From: Ischnura elegans
Lineage: Eukaryota > Arthropoda > Insecta > Odonata > Coenagrionidae
Length of the DNA: 64,000 nt
NCBI RefSeq assembly: GCF_921293095.1
Contig: NC_060258.1
Span: 1,798,001 to 1,862,000 of the forward strand
Reading direction: 5' to 3'
The notes under the pieces were generated by a model. The model was not told the origin of the DNA, made no database searches, and saw only the letters and a program-made list of their open reading frames with translations. Both the position numbers and the translations under genes were made by a program. This document shows, in pieces, positions 33,246 to 45,900 of this stretch; position 1 is the first letter of the stretch; each line of letters begins with the position of its first letter.

Positions 33246-33799
33246 CGCCGAAGTTGGGCTTAAATTTTGTTTCCGGCCAGGTGGTTGAATAACCTTTAAC
33301 CAAAAATTTTTAAACTACAATTAATCGAAAATGTGATGAATTTTAAATGAAATGGTCCTTCTTTTCTTGAAATGGAAAGAAAATACTCTTCAAACACGGA
33401 TGTTTGGCCTGCTCTATAGGTGTGCTACTGGCGGATAAAATAGAAATTAGAAAACATCGGTTCTATACAGAGGTTGATTGTATAGTCATATAATAACAAG
33501 TGAACGTTGTGGATTAATGTTGGCGTGGATGCTTGTCCAAAGAATTTACAATTGTGTCATAAATTGTTGAAAAATTTTTCAATCCAAGCTATTGAGTCAT
33601 GATATATCTTTCCGTCGATTCATCAATTGTTGGATTTTGTGTTCCTTTCGTTTAGCATTCTAAAGTATTATATTTTCACTCATCATCTTAGTCAATGTAG
33701 TTTCCTTGTTGGAATTTGTGATCTTTGTCAATGCTGAGTAGATGATTTCTTTGACGATAAACCTGATTTAAAAATTAAATAAGATTTTGAATCGAAAAC
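33246..33799. promoter_or_regulatory. Shared upstream region of relic B and the main gene
   Basis: This is the proximal part of the 1-kb gap between divergent ATG codons at 32759 and 33800. I see no clear TATA box or known operator. Promoter function is inferred from position only. Confidence 0.3.
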
Positions 33800-33967
33800 A
33801 TGAGTCGCACCATCGGGATTTTCACGGAATCTTCAGATAGGAATCCAGGAATAGACCTTTGCAGACTTTGTAGGGAGAAGCATGATTGTTTTTACAGCAT
33901 ATTCACTTCGAATGTAGCGTACAATATAACTGTGAAGGATGCCCTACATGATTTAGTTGGCTTACAA
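33800..33967 (+). CDS. Exon 1: first half of the ZAD
   Basis: It encodes MSRTIGIFTESSDRNPG, then CRLCREKHDCFYSIF and ITVKDALHDLVGLQ. CRLC supplies the first two zinc ligands. The donor GTAAGT follows directly. The exon is 56 codons, phase 0. Confidence 0.88.
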
Positions 33968-36900
33968 GTAAGTGGCACATTAAATGTTATCGATTTTATT
34001 AAAAATGGTGCTTACTTCATGTCATGTTTTGATTCCCAACTCTATTGATGTGTAACGTGTTTATTAAAATCTCAGATTACTGTGGGAGATGGCCTGCCTA
34101 CTACCATGTGTCCACTGTGTTTGAAGAAACTTACGGAATTCTGTGTTTTCAAAAAGATTTGTTTGGAATCAGACGCAGTTCTTAGAAAAAGTTGCTTCAG
34201 GGTGAGTACTTATCGTAATTTCTTATTTGAAGACTGGTGTAGCATAAGTATTGCAGAGTTAAAGGTGAAACTCTTTGGTTTATGTAGACAAAAGTAGAAA
34301 TCAAGAATGATATATTTTGCGAAACGTTTTACGGAAAAGTGTAACAAGTCCAAAATCCCGTAAATTGGGTTTTTCCCTATCCGTCAATCGTTGGCAAGGT
34401 CCCATTAATCATGGTACTAATATATCATAGATATATTAGTATCATGCCATTAATGTTGCTGTTGGTGTTACAATGGCGACGATTGAAGACATTTTGTCTG
34501 ATTGTGGAATTAAGTGTGTGCTAATCTACGATATCCGGGAAAGAATGGCATTCAAACTCACTATTTATCAACTCAAAAAGGCAATCCACCCTCTGTGCCC
34601 TACCACGCTACCTTTTTAAGTATTTGATTAGGTAAAAGGAGCATGTTAAAGTGAACAAAAAAATCCCTGACGATTTGCTGCTAAAGATTGAAGTGTCAGA
34701 GACCCAGGAATTGGTTTGTCTATGCGTTGTCAAATAAAGTCACAGTTGCACGTAAATAAAGTACCTTTCTTTAGCTCGGGGCCTCTTCCTTACCTTTAAT
34801 TATGATCTCGTGAGGCTATGGTTATGTAAAACTAAAAATATCTTTGTGAAGCTTCGGAAATTGATAGTTTATTTTCAAGTCATCATGTATGAATAGATGG
34901 TGGTTACAATCAAGGCAAGATTGGCTAAGTATTAGAAATTAATTTAAGTGCAGAGAAATTAACTCAGGAAACATTTTCATCAAAAATGTAAAATAAGAAA
35001 GCAAATTAGGAATTTTGATTTGGTATATCTTTTCTGTATTTGTTAAGTTTATTTTTATTTTATTAACTATTTTCCAATATTGGAATATAATTTTTATATT
35101 TGCATCAACTTTGATTATTTAAATCACAGCATATTTGGATAGAACCATTTCTGTTAGTGCCCTTTAAAAATTATTTACATTTTTACATATAAAAAGAGTA
35201 TTTTATGTAATCTTTTAGATAAACTATTTTATTTCTAAAGTACATTATAAAATTTGAAAGTTTTCTACAAATTTTGTTGTTAGCAAGTTTAAATATGACC
35301 TTAGCATGAGGTCAAAGGTTACCTGTGTTAGGGGATACATTTTTTTAGGTACTGAGATATTTATCCTTCATAACAGTCTTCAAAATCTTTGCAAAGGATA
35401 TGGCATGCAAAAGCTTAGTCAGGAGTTACACCAGGCCAAATTCTCCTACTCCATCATGGCCGAAATTTCTATTTTGACAAGTTGTCCAGGTGCCCTGTTG
35501 ACGATGGACAACTCGTACATCGAAACTTCAGCTGATTGTAAGATAGAGTTGGAGAACCTAACCCAGTGGAATTCCCATGTAAATTCTAACGATTCTACAC
35601 GCAGGGAAAACCTGTGACAATTCTTTTTGTGGTATGCATGCCTGGCCAGGTTATTGCGTTCTTAATTTTTTTGGGGGTTATTGGCATAAATAAGGGCTCT
35701 AAATTAATGCTCAGAGTAGCTTAATTCTAACTATCTATTTTGAGGTCTACTCTTTTGAAACTTTTTTTATTTGTTTTGATAACATTTTGCATACTAATTG
35801 CGTGATATTTGGAATACGATTCTGTTTTAATTTGTGAATCAATTTTGTACAATGAGTTTGGAGTGTGTTGACAGAAATATTGTCTTATTGTTAGTGCATA
35901 AGGAATAATGAATGTTTTTTGCTGATTTTTTTTAGAATACATTTGAGTTCATGCAGGTAACTGTGGTGATAAACTGTTTCACCTAACTATAGAAGTAAAG
36001 ATTTGGTTCGTGATGTGTTTTTATTTTGTATTTTAATGGTTTATATGATTAATAATTTAAAATTGTGGTTAAATAATAAGGCTCTGCCCACCATATGATT
36101 GAAATGTAGCTATTAGAATGTCTTATGGGTGTGGTGTAAAAGGAAGGATGTTGTCCATTTCTAGCTGCAGTTTTTCCCCATCATTGTGGCAGAGCTTGAA
36201 TACTGGTAAGTGGTGAGGTTTTGCATGAATGAAGCCATTTTTCAATGCATTCTTATGAGTGCAACTGCTGATCTGTTAGACCATGTAATATTGAATGCAA
36301 CAAATAATAATCAGATGATTCAATGTCTGAGGAATTAGTTGGGTGCGTTCAGCCTTTGCATTTGAGTGTTTTCAGTGAGGTTTTAATGTTTAATGCTCTA
36401 GGCTTTGTAATGTGAGGTTGAGCATTTCATGCTGTGGAATTACTGTTGAATCATTGGGAACAATATTTCCTTTCTTGGCACTAAATTCCCAATGCATGCA
36501 ATTCCTTGGAAATGGCTTGGTGGGTAACTTAAATACAAAGCAGTCTCTTCTCGAGTATGGCATTGATCTTCATTGAGCAATGCCTCCAATTGATTTTCTC
36601 TGGAGGTTTTTGGCCTTTCTTCACATAGACCATTGTCATCATTGAAATGATTGTCTTTGAAGCAATGATACCAATCCTGTAACAGTGTTTCTGTTATAGC
36701 AGTCTCTCAGTTAATTTTAAAAAATATTATGGTGCTCTTCTCTCAACACTAAGTATCTAATGCCGTGACGTATTCATCATGGTTGTTGAGCAGTTTGTTT
36801 AACTAATGTCTGAGCTTGAGTCATGATGATTCTGGTAGTTCAAAGTTGAGCAGCAATCAGTGCTATCTATTGACAGGCAGTAAGAACTTTTTTTTCGAGC

Positions 36901-39900
36901 ATAATACATAATTGCTGTGTGATTGGTTTAGCATGTTTTAAGGATAATAATAACAGGGTAATTTAAAAAACCGTTTCATGAAATAGTTTTGGAAGAGAAG
37001 ATGATTTTGAGGTCTGTTTTCTTTCTGCATAGATATTGTACCCTGTATTCTCTTCCAGAGTTTATATTTGAGTATTAACAAGAGGTAAGAGAACATATAC
37101 ATTGAAAAGAGAACATATGCAATGAAAAGAGAACACATAACAAATACATTGAAAACATGCTCCACTTGTTTTTTCCATGATTGTACTGTTGAGAAAAGAA
37201 TAAGTTGTGATTTTGGCCTTTTAACAGATACTATTAAAAAAATTATAATTGCAGAAGCAAATTGAGTGAAAGAATAAGAAACTTGACTTATTTATTTTCT
37301 TAACTGCAAAAAATTGAATCTTCAGTCTCTCTTTTGATTTCTCATGAATAAAAAAAAAACGGAAAAAAGATGCATCTGAATAATCTCCATTCTCTGTCGT
37401 CTATTTTGCTGTGAAGGGGCAGCTTCTATGGTCCCAAAGATACTTAGAAAAGACACTTTGTTTACTTGGAATATCAGGGATCTTCCGGTAATTTTTTTTT
37501 CAGTTTGCACTGTACCTTTTCAGTATTTGATTAACAGGCATGCAGAGAGCAGGCTATTTTTATATGATAGCAGAGGCAATATGTGAAGCATTCTTCTTCG
37601 TAATGCCTATAGTATTCCAAATATGTATGTTTTAAAGAGATAAAGGTTTATCCCTGTTACTTTTTCTGCAGAGTTTTGAAGGAGGAGGGGCAGATGATGA
37701 GGAGTCAGAGCCTTGTGTGGAGACTAAGGACTGCATTCAAGATGTCATTGAAAAGACTTCAGAGTTCGCATGCTCAGCCCAAATGACTGAAGTAAACATT
37801 CCTGTGCCAGACTGCTTATTGCCCAGGGACAATGATTTGGTAAGTTTTAATCTCATTCACTGTGAAAACTGCGTCTAATCACCTTCAGTTTTAAAAATTT
37901 CTCGGTTGTATGAGGAATGGGGGTGTGTCTGTTATAAATTTAAGTATTTTGTGGGAAGTCACTGGCATAATGCAACCTTCAGATGTTGTTCTTTCTAGTA
38001 GTGACACATGAGGCAGGAAGTGGAACCTCACAAATGTTTTTCATGCAGGTCAATAGCAGTTGTACAGCATTGATAATCTGTTGACAGAAATGTCTCCTAT
38101 CCTGTAGCGTAAAATTTTGGATACCCTTGTCAAATCTCTGTTCAAGCCATTAGTGGTGGCTATAACAAGCCTGCCACATGATTGCCCTCTATTTGTTCAA
38201 GCCATCATCCTGCATTGTTTCAACTGAGGAACCAACATAAAATATTGTGGATCCTTTTTATGAGCCTAGGTGAAGAAATGATGCAGACAATTCAATGTAC
38301 AGTGGAACCTCGATGAATTGTTCCCACTGTTGTGCCCTTACTTTAAGTGGCCAATACTCTCATTCTAAGCATGTGATGTTGGTGGCGTAGCTCTCCCCTC
38401 CCTAGTTGAGCGTTTATATGCTGGTGTTTAATGTGAGAGTTGCAAGAATCTCATGAGTATTTTGGCCAGCTGCAATGGTGTCACATAACACAGGAGTTTT
38501 TATTATCGATTGAGGGAATTATTGTTTTGCCTTTATTGAGTGATGCCCATTATTCTCTTCTAGTGTTTTTGAGGGCATAATTTTTTATTACTGTGACTTT
38601 TTCTGCAGAGTTTTGAAGGAGGAGGGGCAGTTGATGACAATTTGGGGCCTTGTGTGGAGACTACGGACTGCATTCAAGATGCGATTGAAAACAATTCACA
38701 GCCCACATGCTCAGCCCAAACCACTGAATTATACATTCCTGTGCCAGGTTGCCTTCTACCCAGGGATGACAAGTTGGTAAGTTTTATTCTTATACTCAGT
38801 GAAACCTTAAGTGAACCACCTTCAGTTGTACAAATTTCTTGGTTGCATGAAGAAAGAGGGTGTGTCGGTCGTGAATATAAGTATTTTTATGGGAAGTCGC
38901 TCACCATTATGCAACCTTCAGTAGTTGGACTGGTCCAGTTGTAATCTTTGAGGCAAAAAACCACACAAATCCTTATTCATGCAAGTCAATATAAGTTGTA
39001 CATCACTTCTAATCTGTTGAAAAAAGTGCCTCTTACCCTACGGAGTAGCCATTGGTAGTGGCTAAAACTAGACTGTGTCTCATGATTGCCCTCGTATTTG
39101 TTCCAGCTATCTTCCTCCTTTAATTCTACTACGGAATTAGCATAAATTGTTGTGACACCTCTTTATAAGCCTGGGTAAAGAAAAGATGAACACAATTCAA
39201 TGTGCACTGGAACCTCGACCTATCGTTCCCACTGCAATGCCCCTACTGTAAGTCACCATAACTCTCATTCAGTGTGCTCTTGGTCATCTAGCTCCCTCTC
39301 CCTATTTGGACATTTATATTCTAGACTTTGATCTCTGATCTGCATGAATCTCACGAGTATTTTGCCCATCTGGAGTGGTACCAATTAAAAGAGGAGTTTT
39401 TATTATCAAATGAGGTTATTAATATTTTGCTTTTATTGAGTGATGCTCATTATCCTCTTCTAGTTTCATATAAAAGATGAGAATGAAGATCACCTCAGTG
39501 AGGAGAATAATCCCATGCTGTACACGACAGATCCAGCTGGAAGTGATGCCTCAGACCCATTGGCCACTGATGACCTGGTGAGTGTACTTTTGCCAAGTGT
39601 AATTTAATTTACCTATGGCACATTGCCATTCCTTTATGGATTATTCCCAACACCCCTTAGCATGAACCTACACCATTTTGCCTTGCCTTTGCCAACAACA
39701 GTCATGAACAACTACAGAAGAAGTTTCATCTTTGAATCATTAAAATAAAATGTAATGAACAGATTTGGTGTATTTTTCCAAACTGACCACTCAACTTTGC
39801 TCTTTGTGCAAGTAAGCTCTCTGTCATCTCGGCACTGAGTAGTCATTTGTTATGTGATCACACAAACACAGTTTCACTTCCGTTTACCATGGAGTGGAAG

Positions 39901-42900
39901 GGGGGATTTTAGGAATTGAGAGTTAAACTGAGTACTTTTGACTTAGGTACAGTGAAACAGATTGACCGTGACATCATGATGTAGCAGCTAGCCAAATTCA
40001 ACTACATAACTTGCATTCCTTATGAGGGATTGATGTTCATAGGAATGAAAATGTTGCAGATTTGGATTTTGTGATGAAAGTGAAGAGGAATTTATAGTGT
40101 GGGCTAGGGATTCAATCTTTTCTGCCATTTTTGAATGGGGTGTTTGCAATACAAGTTGATTGCCAAAAGGTATAAATTTTTAGTGATGTGAACTGATTTT
40201 TATTTACTCTGACTGAATTTTCTGCTGCTGTTGTTCATAGTCTTGAAACCCTTCCACTCTTATTGAACTCTTAAGATTTTGCTTATTCTTAGATTTTTAT
40301 CATTTTTTTTAGAAGTCAGTGCTCTTGGCCTTGTTCCCTTTTGGAAATTAATTTTAATGATCAGGGAGGTTCACAACTTAAGAACCTATTTATTTCCAAG
40401 ATTTTCCCAATGAAGTTGTTTCTCCTTCATACTATGTCTATTATTAGATTACATGGGAAGGTATAAGGCCTTTATTGGTGGAATCACAGCGGTTCATTAA
40501 GTTAATCTGTTTTCTACAAAGAAGCCAAAATCATTCATCAGGAATAATTTATTTTCTACAGAGACCATGTAATTCCAGCTTTGTTCATGATCACTTTTTA
40601 TTTGTATACCAATTGATTAAAATGGGTATCCATCGTTGTCCCTCTTTCCAATAGAGTGATCCGGTAAGATACAAGTGCTCTTCTGTTAAAGAAGATTTGA
40701 TTAGCGATGATGGACATATACTCAATGATTGCACTGATGGTGTCTCAAGCAAACTGATACATCAAGACTCTTTTGATCAGGTAATACTATTAACGAACTT
40801 TATTTTTTACTCTATCACCATCATAATTTAACAAAACTAAAATTGTTTTCATACATCCCTCAATTCCGGTCTAACATCTGCTTATCTTTTCATGCATATG
40901 GTCTTTTTTTAAATCATTAATAACTCGACCCGTGAGAAACATGCAGAGCCATTCCTTGCCCTTATTCCTGTCCACCCCTCCTTTTCTTTGTCTGTCGATT
41001 GTCCTTGAGGCCATCATATCTCATTATGTTAAGGTTTTCAGAAGACTTCTTTTCTCCCTTTCTCCTTCATACTTCCTTGTTACTTCATCAATTTCTTTAT
41101 GGTCAACGTTCTTCTGGAGCAACACATTCCAAAGCTTCCACTCTCAACTTTTCTGCAGCTGTAAATTTTGAAGCCTTTCTAACATTTCCACTCTGATTCT
41201 GATTTCTTTTTCATGGGAGATTAAGGGAATCATATTCCTATACTAGGATATGTCCTAGGCTCCCACTCAACCTTGAAAACTGTGAATAAGCTGTGAATTC
41301 TGTCATAAAACATGAAAAATCTCTCACACTTGATTGTAGATCTAGGACATTGACAGATCAAAAGAAAAATTGATATGTTGATTATATTTCAAGGTCAGTA
41401 ATGCATTTGTCTGCACACGTACATTCAAAGCACAAATATTGGTCCATGTGCCATGACGACACATTGGCCATACGCCTGCACCAAATCTGGAAGACCAGTA
41501 ACGAAAGTGTTCATTAACCCTGGTGAAATTTCAGACACTTCTTAACTTCCCTGCTTCCTCCATTTTCCAACTTACAACTTTAAGACAGCATTTAATTTAG
41601 CTAATGATAGGTAATCTTATGAGAGATAGCACTTTCATTGCTGCATTTGCATCTGCAGTGTCTGTTGCGTTAGTTAAATTTTTAGTTTATTTGAGGCTTG
41701 TGATTGTTACTTAATCAATATTTCTGCCTCAAATGGCTTATAATCACACCATGAATTAGACAACATTTAGATCGTTGATGCCAAAAAACTGTTAATTTTA
41801 TATTTAAGTAAGAGGGGGAACCCTATGTGTCGTTCTTGAAAAATATCTTTCATGGTACTGAACAGATTGGGGGCATACAGCCGTGGTGATTGCTCACCAT
41901 TGCTCACTGAATCAGTGAGGGCTCTGACGTCAGGGCACTTCCCACTTTATTGAGCACAGATATGTGTACCTTGCTCACTTCTGATCACCACAAAGCAGAA
42001 GGAAGAATCATCATCACTAGTCAACAATCCTAACATTGGTTTGATGCAGATCTCCTAGATCTGCTAGACATTATTAGGTGACATATTCCATCTATTATAC
42101 ATCCTTAATGACCTGCCCTATGAAACTCATTCAAGGCCATTCCTTACCCCTCTTCCCTTCCACCAGTCCTTCTACTCTTGATGTCATCAGGCCATCGTGT
42201 CTCATAATGTGGCCAACTAAGTAGTTCCATCTTCTGCTAAGGGTTTTTTAGAAGACCTTTTCTCCCACTCTTCGTAGCACTTCCTCGTTACATACACGGT
42301 CGATCCATTTTATATTCATCATTTATCGGTAGAGCCACATTTCCAATGCTTCCACTGTTGACTTCTTTGCTGTTGTCAACGCCCACACTTTGCTCCCATA
42401 GAGAAATTTGCTCCATATGGAAGGAAAATAAGTGGAATTCGTTTTACCTAATGTAGCATTTGGTACTCACACACTTAGTGATCGTGATGTCATGAGCAAC
42501 TGATCACTGAATACTGTACGACTAAATACCCCCAATGATTTGAATCATGTTTCCCTGGTGAAAAAGTTCAAAATGACCAAAGTCAGTTATGGTGAATGAA
42601 AAAATGTTATTGTGCTGGTTGCAGTTGGTTGCATAAATCAGGTGATGATGCAGTTTCTAGCCATATCTACCAAACAGAACTTTTCCCTAAAAATAATTTA
42701 TATAAGGCGTATTCTTACTAGAGAAGATTTGGATGTGGTAAGAACTGTATAGAGGAAATTATATGGGGACTCAGGATTTCTTCTTTACCATGTTTGAAAA
42801 GGGTATTGGATGTTGGCAAATCAGGTTGGTTGTTGAGAGATATAAATTTTTTCCTTGAGCTTATTTTGATGGAGCTTATTGTATTTATATTCTTACAATT

Positions 42901-45900
42901 AGTGGGGTACACTACTCAAATGCTGGGGGAAATGAAAAACTAGTTATACCTTGCCAGCCGACGGTCAGATTTGATAAATCTCTAATTTTTTCTGCATGTC
43001 GCAAATAGAATGACATTGACTCACCCAAAAAGAGGCTATTTGGGCTTCCAGCCAAGTAGACTCCCTCCATCCTGCTGACGTTTTGGAACACGGGTCGGGT
43101 TCCATCCTCAGGGCTAATAGGATGACGATGGAGTTGGACTCGTGTTTTGAAACATCAGCAGAATGGAGGGAGACCACCCGGCTGAAAGCCCGAATAGCCT
43201 TTTTCGAATATATATATTTTGAGAAAGCATCATATTTAACATTGACTTACCGCTACGTAAATCATCTTCACTGCATGCTTCAAAAAGGGGCTACACGTAA
43301 AACTTCTTTGAGAACAACAACAAGACAGGTAACATCATGGAAACAGTACGAAAGATTCAACACTTATCTCCTCTGGCTTCATCTGATTTTCTTTTTTGTT
43401 CCAGGTTCTCAGTGATATTCCCTTGTAATTTCTTGTATTTATTGATACTCAGGTTTACATTAGCTCTTTATTAGTAGGTTTTCACAGTTTTTTCTCACCC
43501 CCCTTCTTGTGTGATCGTTTTCCTGCAGTGGGTTTTTTCTAGAAAGGACCTTAGGTTTTTCCCATGTCTCCTTACATCTTTTTAAACTTGGTAAATGGTA
43601 ACTATGTTAACTTATAATTTTATTTGTTGACTGAAAATGGAACATCTATGTCCCTTTATATAATTTCTCTGCATGTGATTTCATGAGCAACTTCAGTATT
43701 TATTAAACTGCCTAAATTTCATGTTTGACGAGGGTTTAGATGGAAGATGGGACTTTCTTTAACAGATGAAATAAACATTTCTGTGCTCTTTCTGCATGTG
43801 TAGGCAAAGATTCTTGGTTGTCGATGAAGGATGTCGTGAGACCATCATGTCTCAAAATATTTGTGATACATTTGTTCTTCCATCTTAGGAAGGTTTTCCT
43901 ATGGCTAATTGAAATGGCAAAGTAACTAAATGGGGATATTTTATTAGTCCATAAATTTATCCTTCCTTCTTCTCTGAGGTCAGAATAGCTTTTCAGGGAA
44001 TTATTCTTTATGCATGCACCTGTAATTCATGTTTTTGTTGTGATCTTTTTATTTCTGGTACAAATTGGTTTAAACACTCAACAAGTAAGTGTTTATTGTC
44101 TTTCTTTCAGAGTGGCATAAAAACAGGGTCCCGGTTTGCAAAAGCAGATCAGAGCAGTGATGATGAAGGACGAGATGATGAAGGACGAGATGCGCACAAT
44201 GAAAGCACTGATGGGACCACAAACAAACTCGTGCCCCAAGCCTCTGAACAGGTAATAATAACAATATTTTCATTGTTTTAGTGATTCGTTTGTAAAAATA
44301 TAGCATATGTCAAGGAATGAGTAAAATACATAAATAGTACAAATTAAGAAAGAAATAATTATATTTATGAAGAAATTCGTCCACAGTAAGACAGTTTTTC
44401 AAAGAAAACTCTTGAATCTTGAGCTTGAAGAGGGACATAGTCTTTACTAACTTCTGTGAACACTTATATAATAACAATAGGGCCATGTGCCAAGGGGCAT
44501 AATTCAGGATTCTGTTCTTATAAATGTTTTTGGAGGCTTGCAGCATTCCTAGTTTAATAACAATGGTAATTGTCATTAGTTGCGTCATTATAAATATATA
44601 ATGTTTTGCACAAGCAATTGTAGCATACATGAACACCCAGGGGTGAGGTTATATACTCAATTTTTGAACAAGAGGGTGACATGGTGTGTAAGAAGGCATT
44701 TTACCTAAGAGCTGCAGTATCCTCTTTTGAATTTTGAAAATAATTTTATAACTGGGTCTAGGGCCCCAGAAGAGGATACTAATCATCTCATGCAAGTAAA
44801 AATCACCATAACAAGTTGACAATAATACATCAATATCTACAGTTTTTCTGATAGAATCAAGAAACAAGTAGACCTCATTTTTCTGCGGAGCTTCTGCGTA
44901 TGTTGCTACCAGGAGACTTGATTACCAAGTTTTTCGCCCAAATATTAGATTTTTTCTTCATTTTCTCTCAAACTGAGTTTTTTTCTTAATATACGTCCCT
45001 TTTTAGGTAGATCAACAAGTGTGAGCTGGTTGCATACACTGTTGAGTAACATGCATTGGTAAACCTTAAAATTTCTTAAAAATATTGAGATTATTCTCTT
45101 AAAAACTAATTTTTCTAAGCTATTTCTACATTTCTGTATCTCTGTCTTTAATGATGCTGATTGTATACTCATATGCAGGCACAGGCCTCAACATCTTCCC
45201 AATGTGAAGAGGTGGATGCTGAAGAGACAGGAGCCATTGGAATAGATCTGGACTCTATGCTGGTTTTGACTAAGAAAGAATCACCCAAGGAGACTGATGC
45301 CACTGAGGTATGCATGAAATTCAAATTAAATTAAAATATTGGATGAAAGTTATGTTTGGGAGAAATCCTGAATATTAAATTCTGTAAACAGGGCTATTTG
45401 AGCCCAGATTTTGAAACTGTTATTATTTTTTTCAAAATGGGCACAACGTATTATAACTGATGGCACTTGGCATGGTTTATGGGTAACTTAAAATTGGTGT
45501 GCACAAGGGAAGGAGATCTGATGAAATATCGTGTGAGTGTGTGTAATTGACCCTCAATGGAGTGTAAAGTGTTTTTCCCTTCCCTCTTGAATCCATTCTT
45601 TCCCAATTTTGGTTTTTTTCTGTATTATGTGCATGACCTGTGAAAGGTCCTCATTTTCCCCATCCACTCCCTCCCTCCAAACAACACCTGTGAGCAGCAA
45701 ATGGAGAGTGACGAAATCAGCACCTCTTCCTTCTACAAAATGAGAAGATGTTTCATCAAACCTTCCTCCCCATGGTGAGGATTCTAAGAAAACCCATTTC
45801 TACCCATGTTTTCCCCATTTGCTCCAAACCCAGAAAACTAACCCTGTCTATGTTGTAAAACCTGGACACATATCAGCTTCAGAAGACGCATTTACTCCGG

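Larger units (their letters stand above)
40781..44110 (+). other. Intron 6, 3.3 kb, loaded with repeats
   Basis: It contains two minus-strand LINE fragments, one nested in a MITE-like element, a Penelope-like inverted repeat, and the start of the first 3-kb duplicated block. Each is listed separately. Confidence 0.7.

Noticed and set aside
35306-35617. 103-residue open frame as an extra exon of the zinc-finger gene
   Set aside because: It overlaps a retroelement-like hairpin, and exon 2 joins exon 3 in frame without it.
44070-44306. Minus-strand frame opposite exon 7
   Set aside because: Shadow of a coding exon whose plus-strand reading is supported by its duplicate exon 9.
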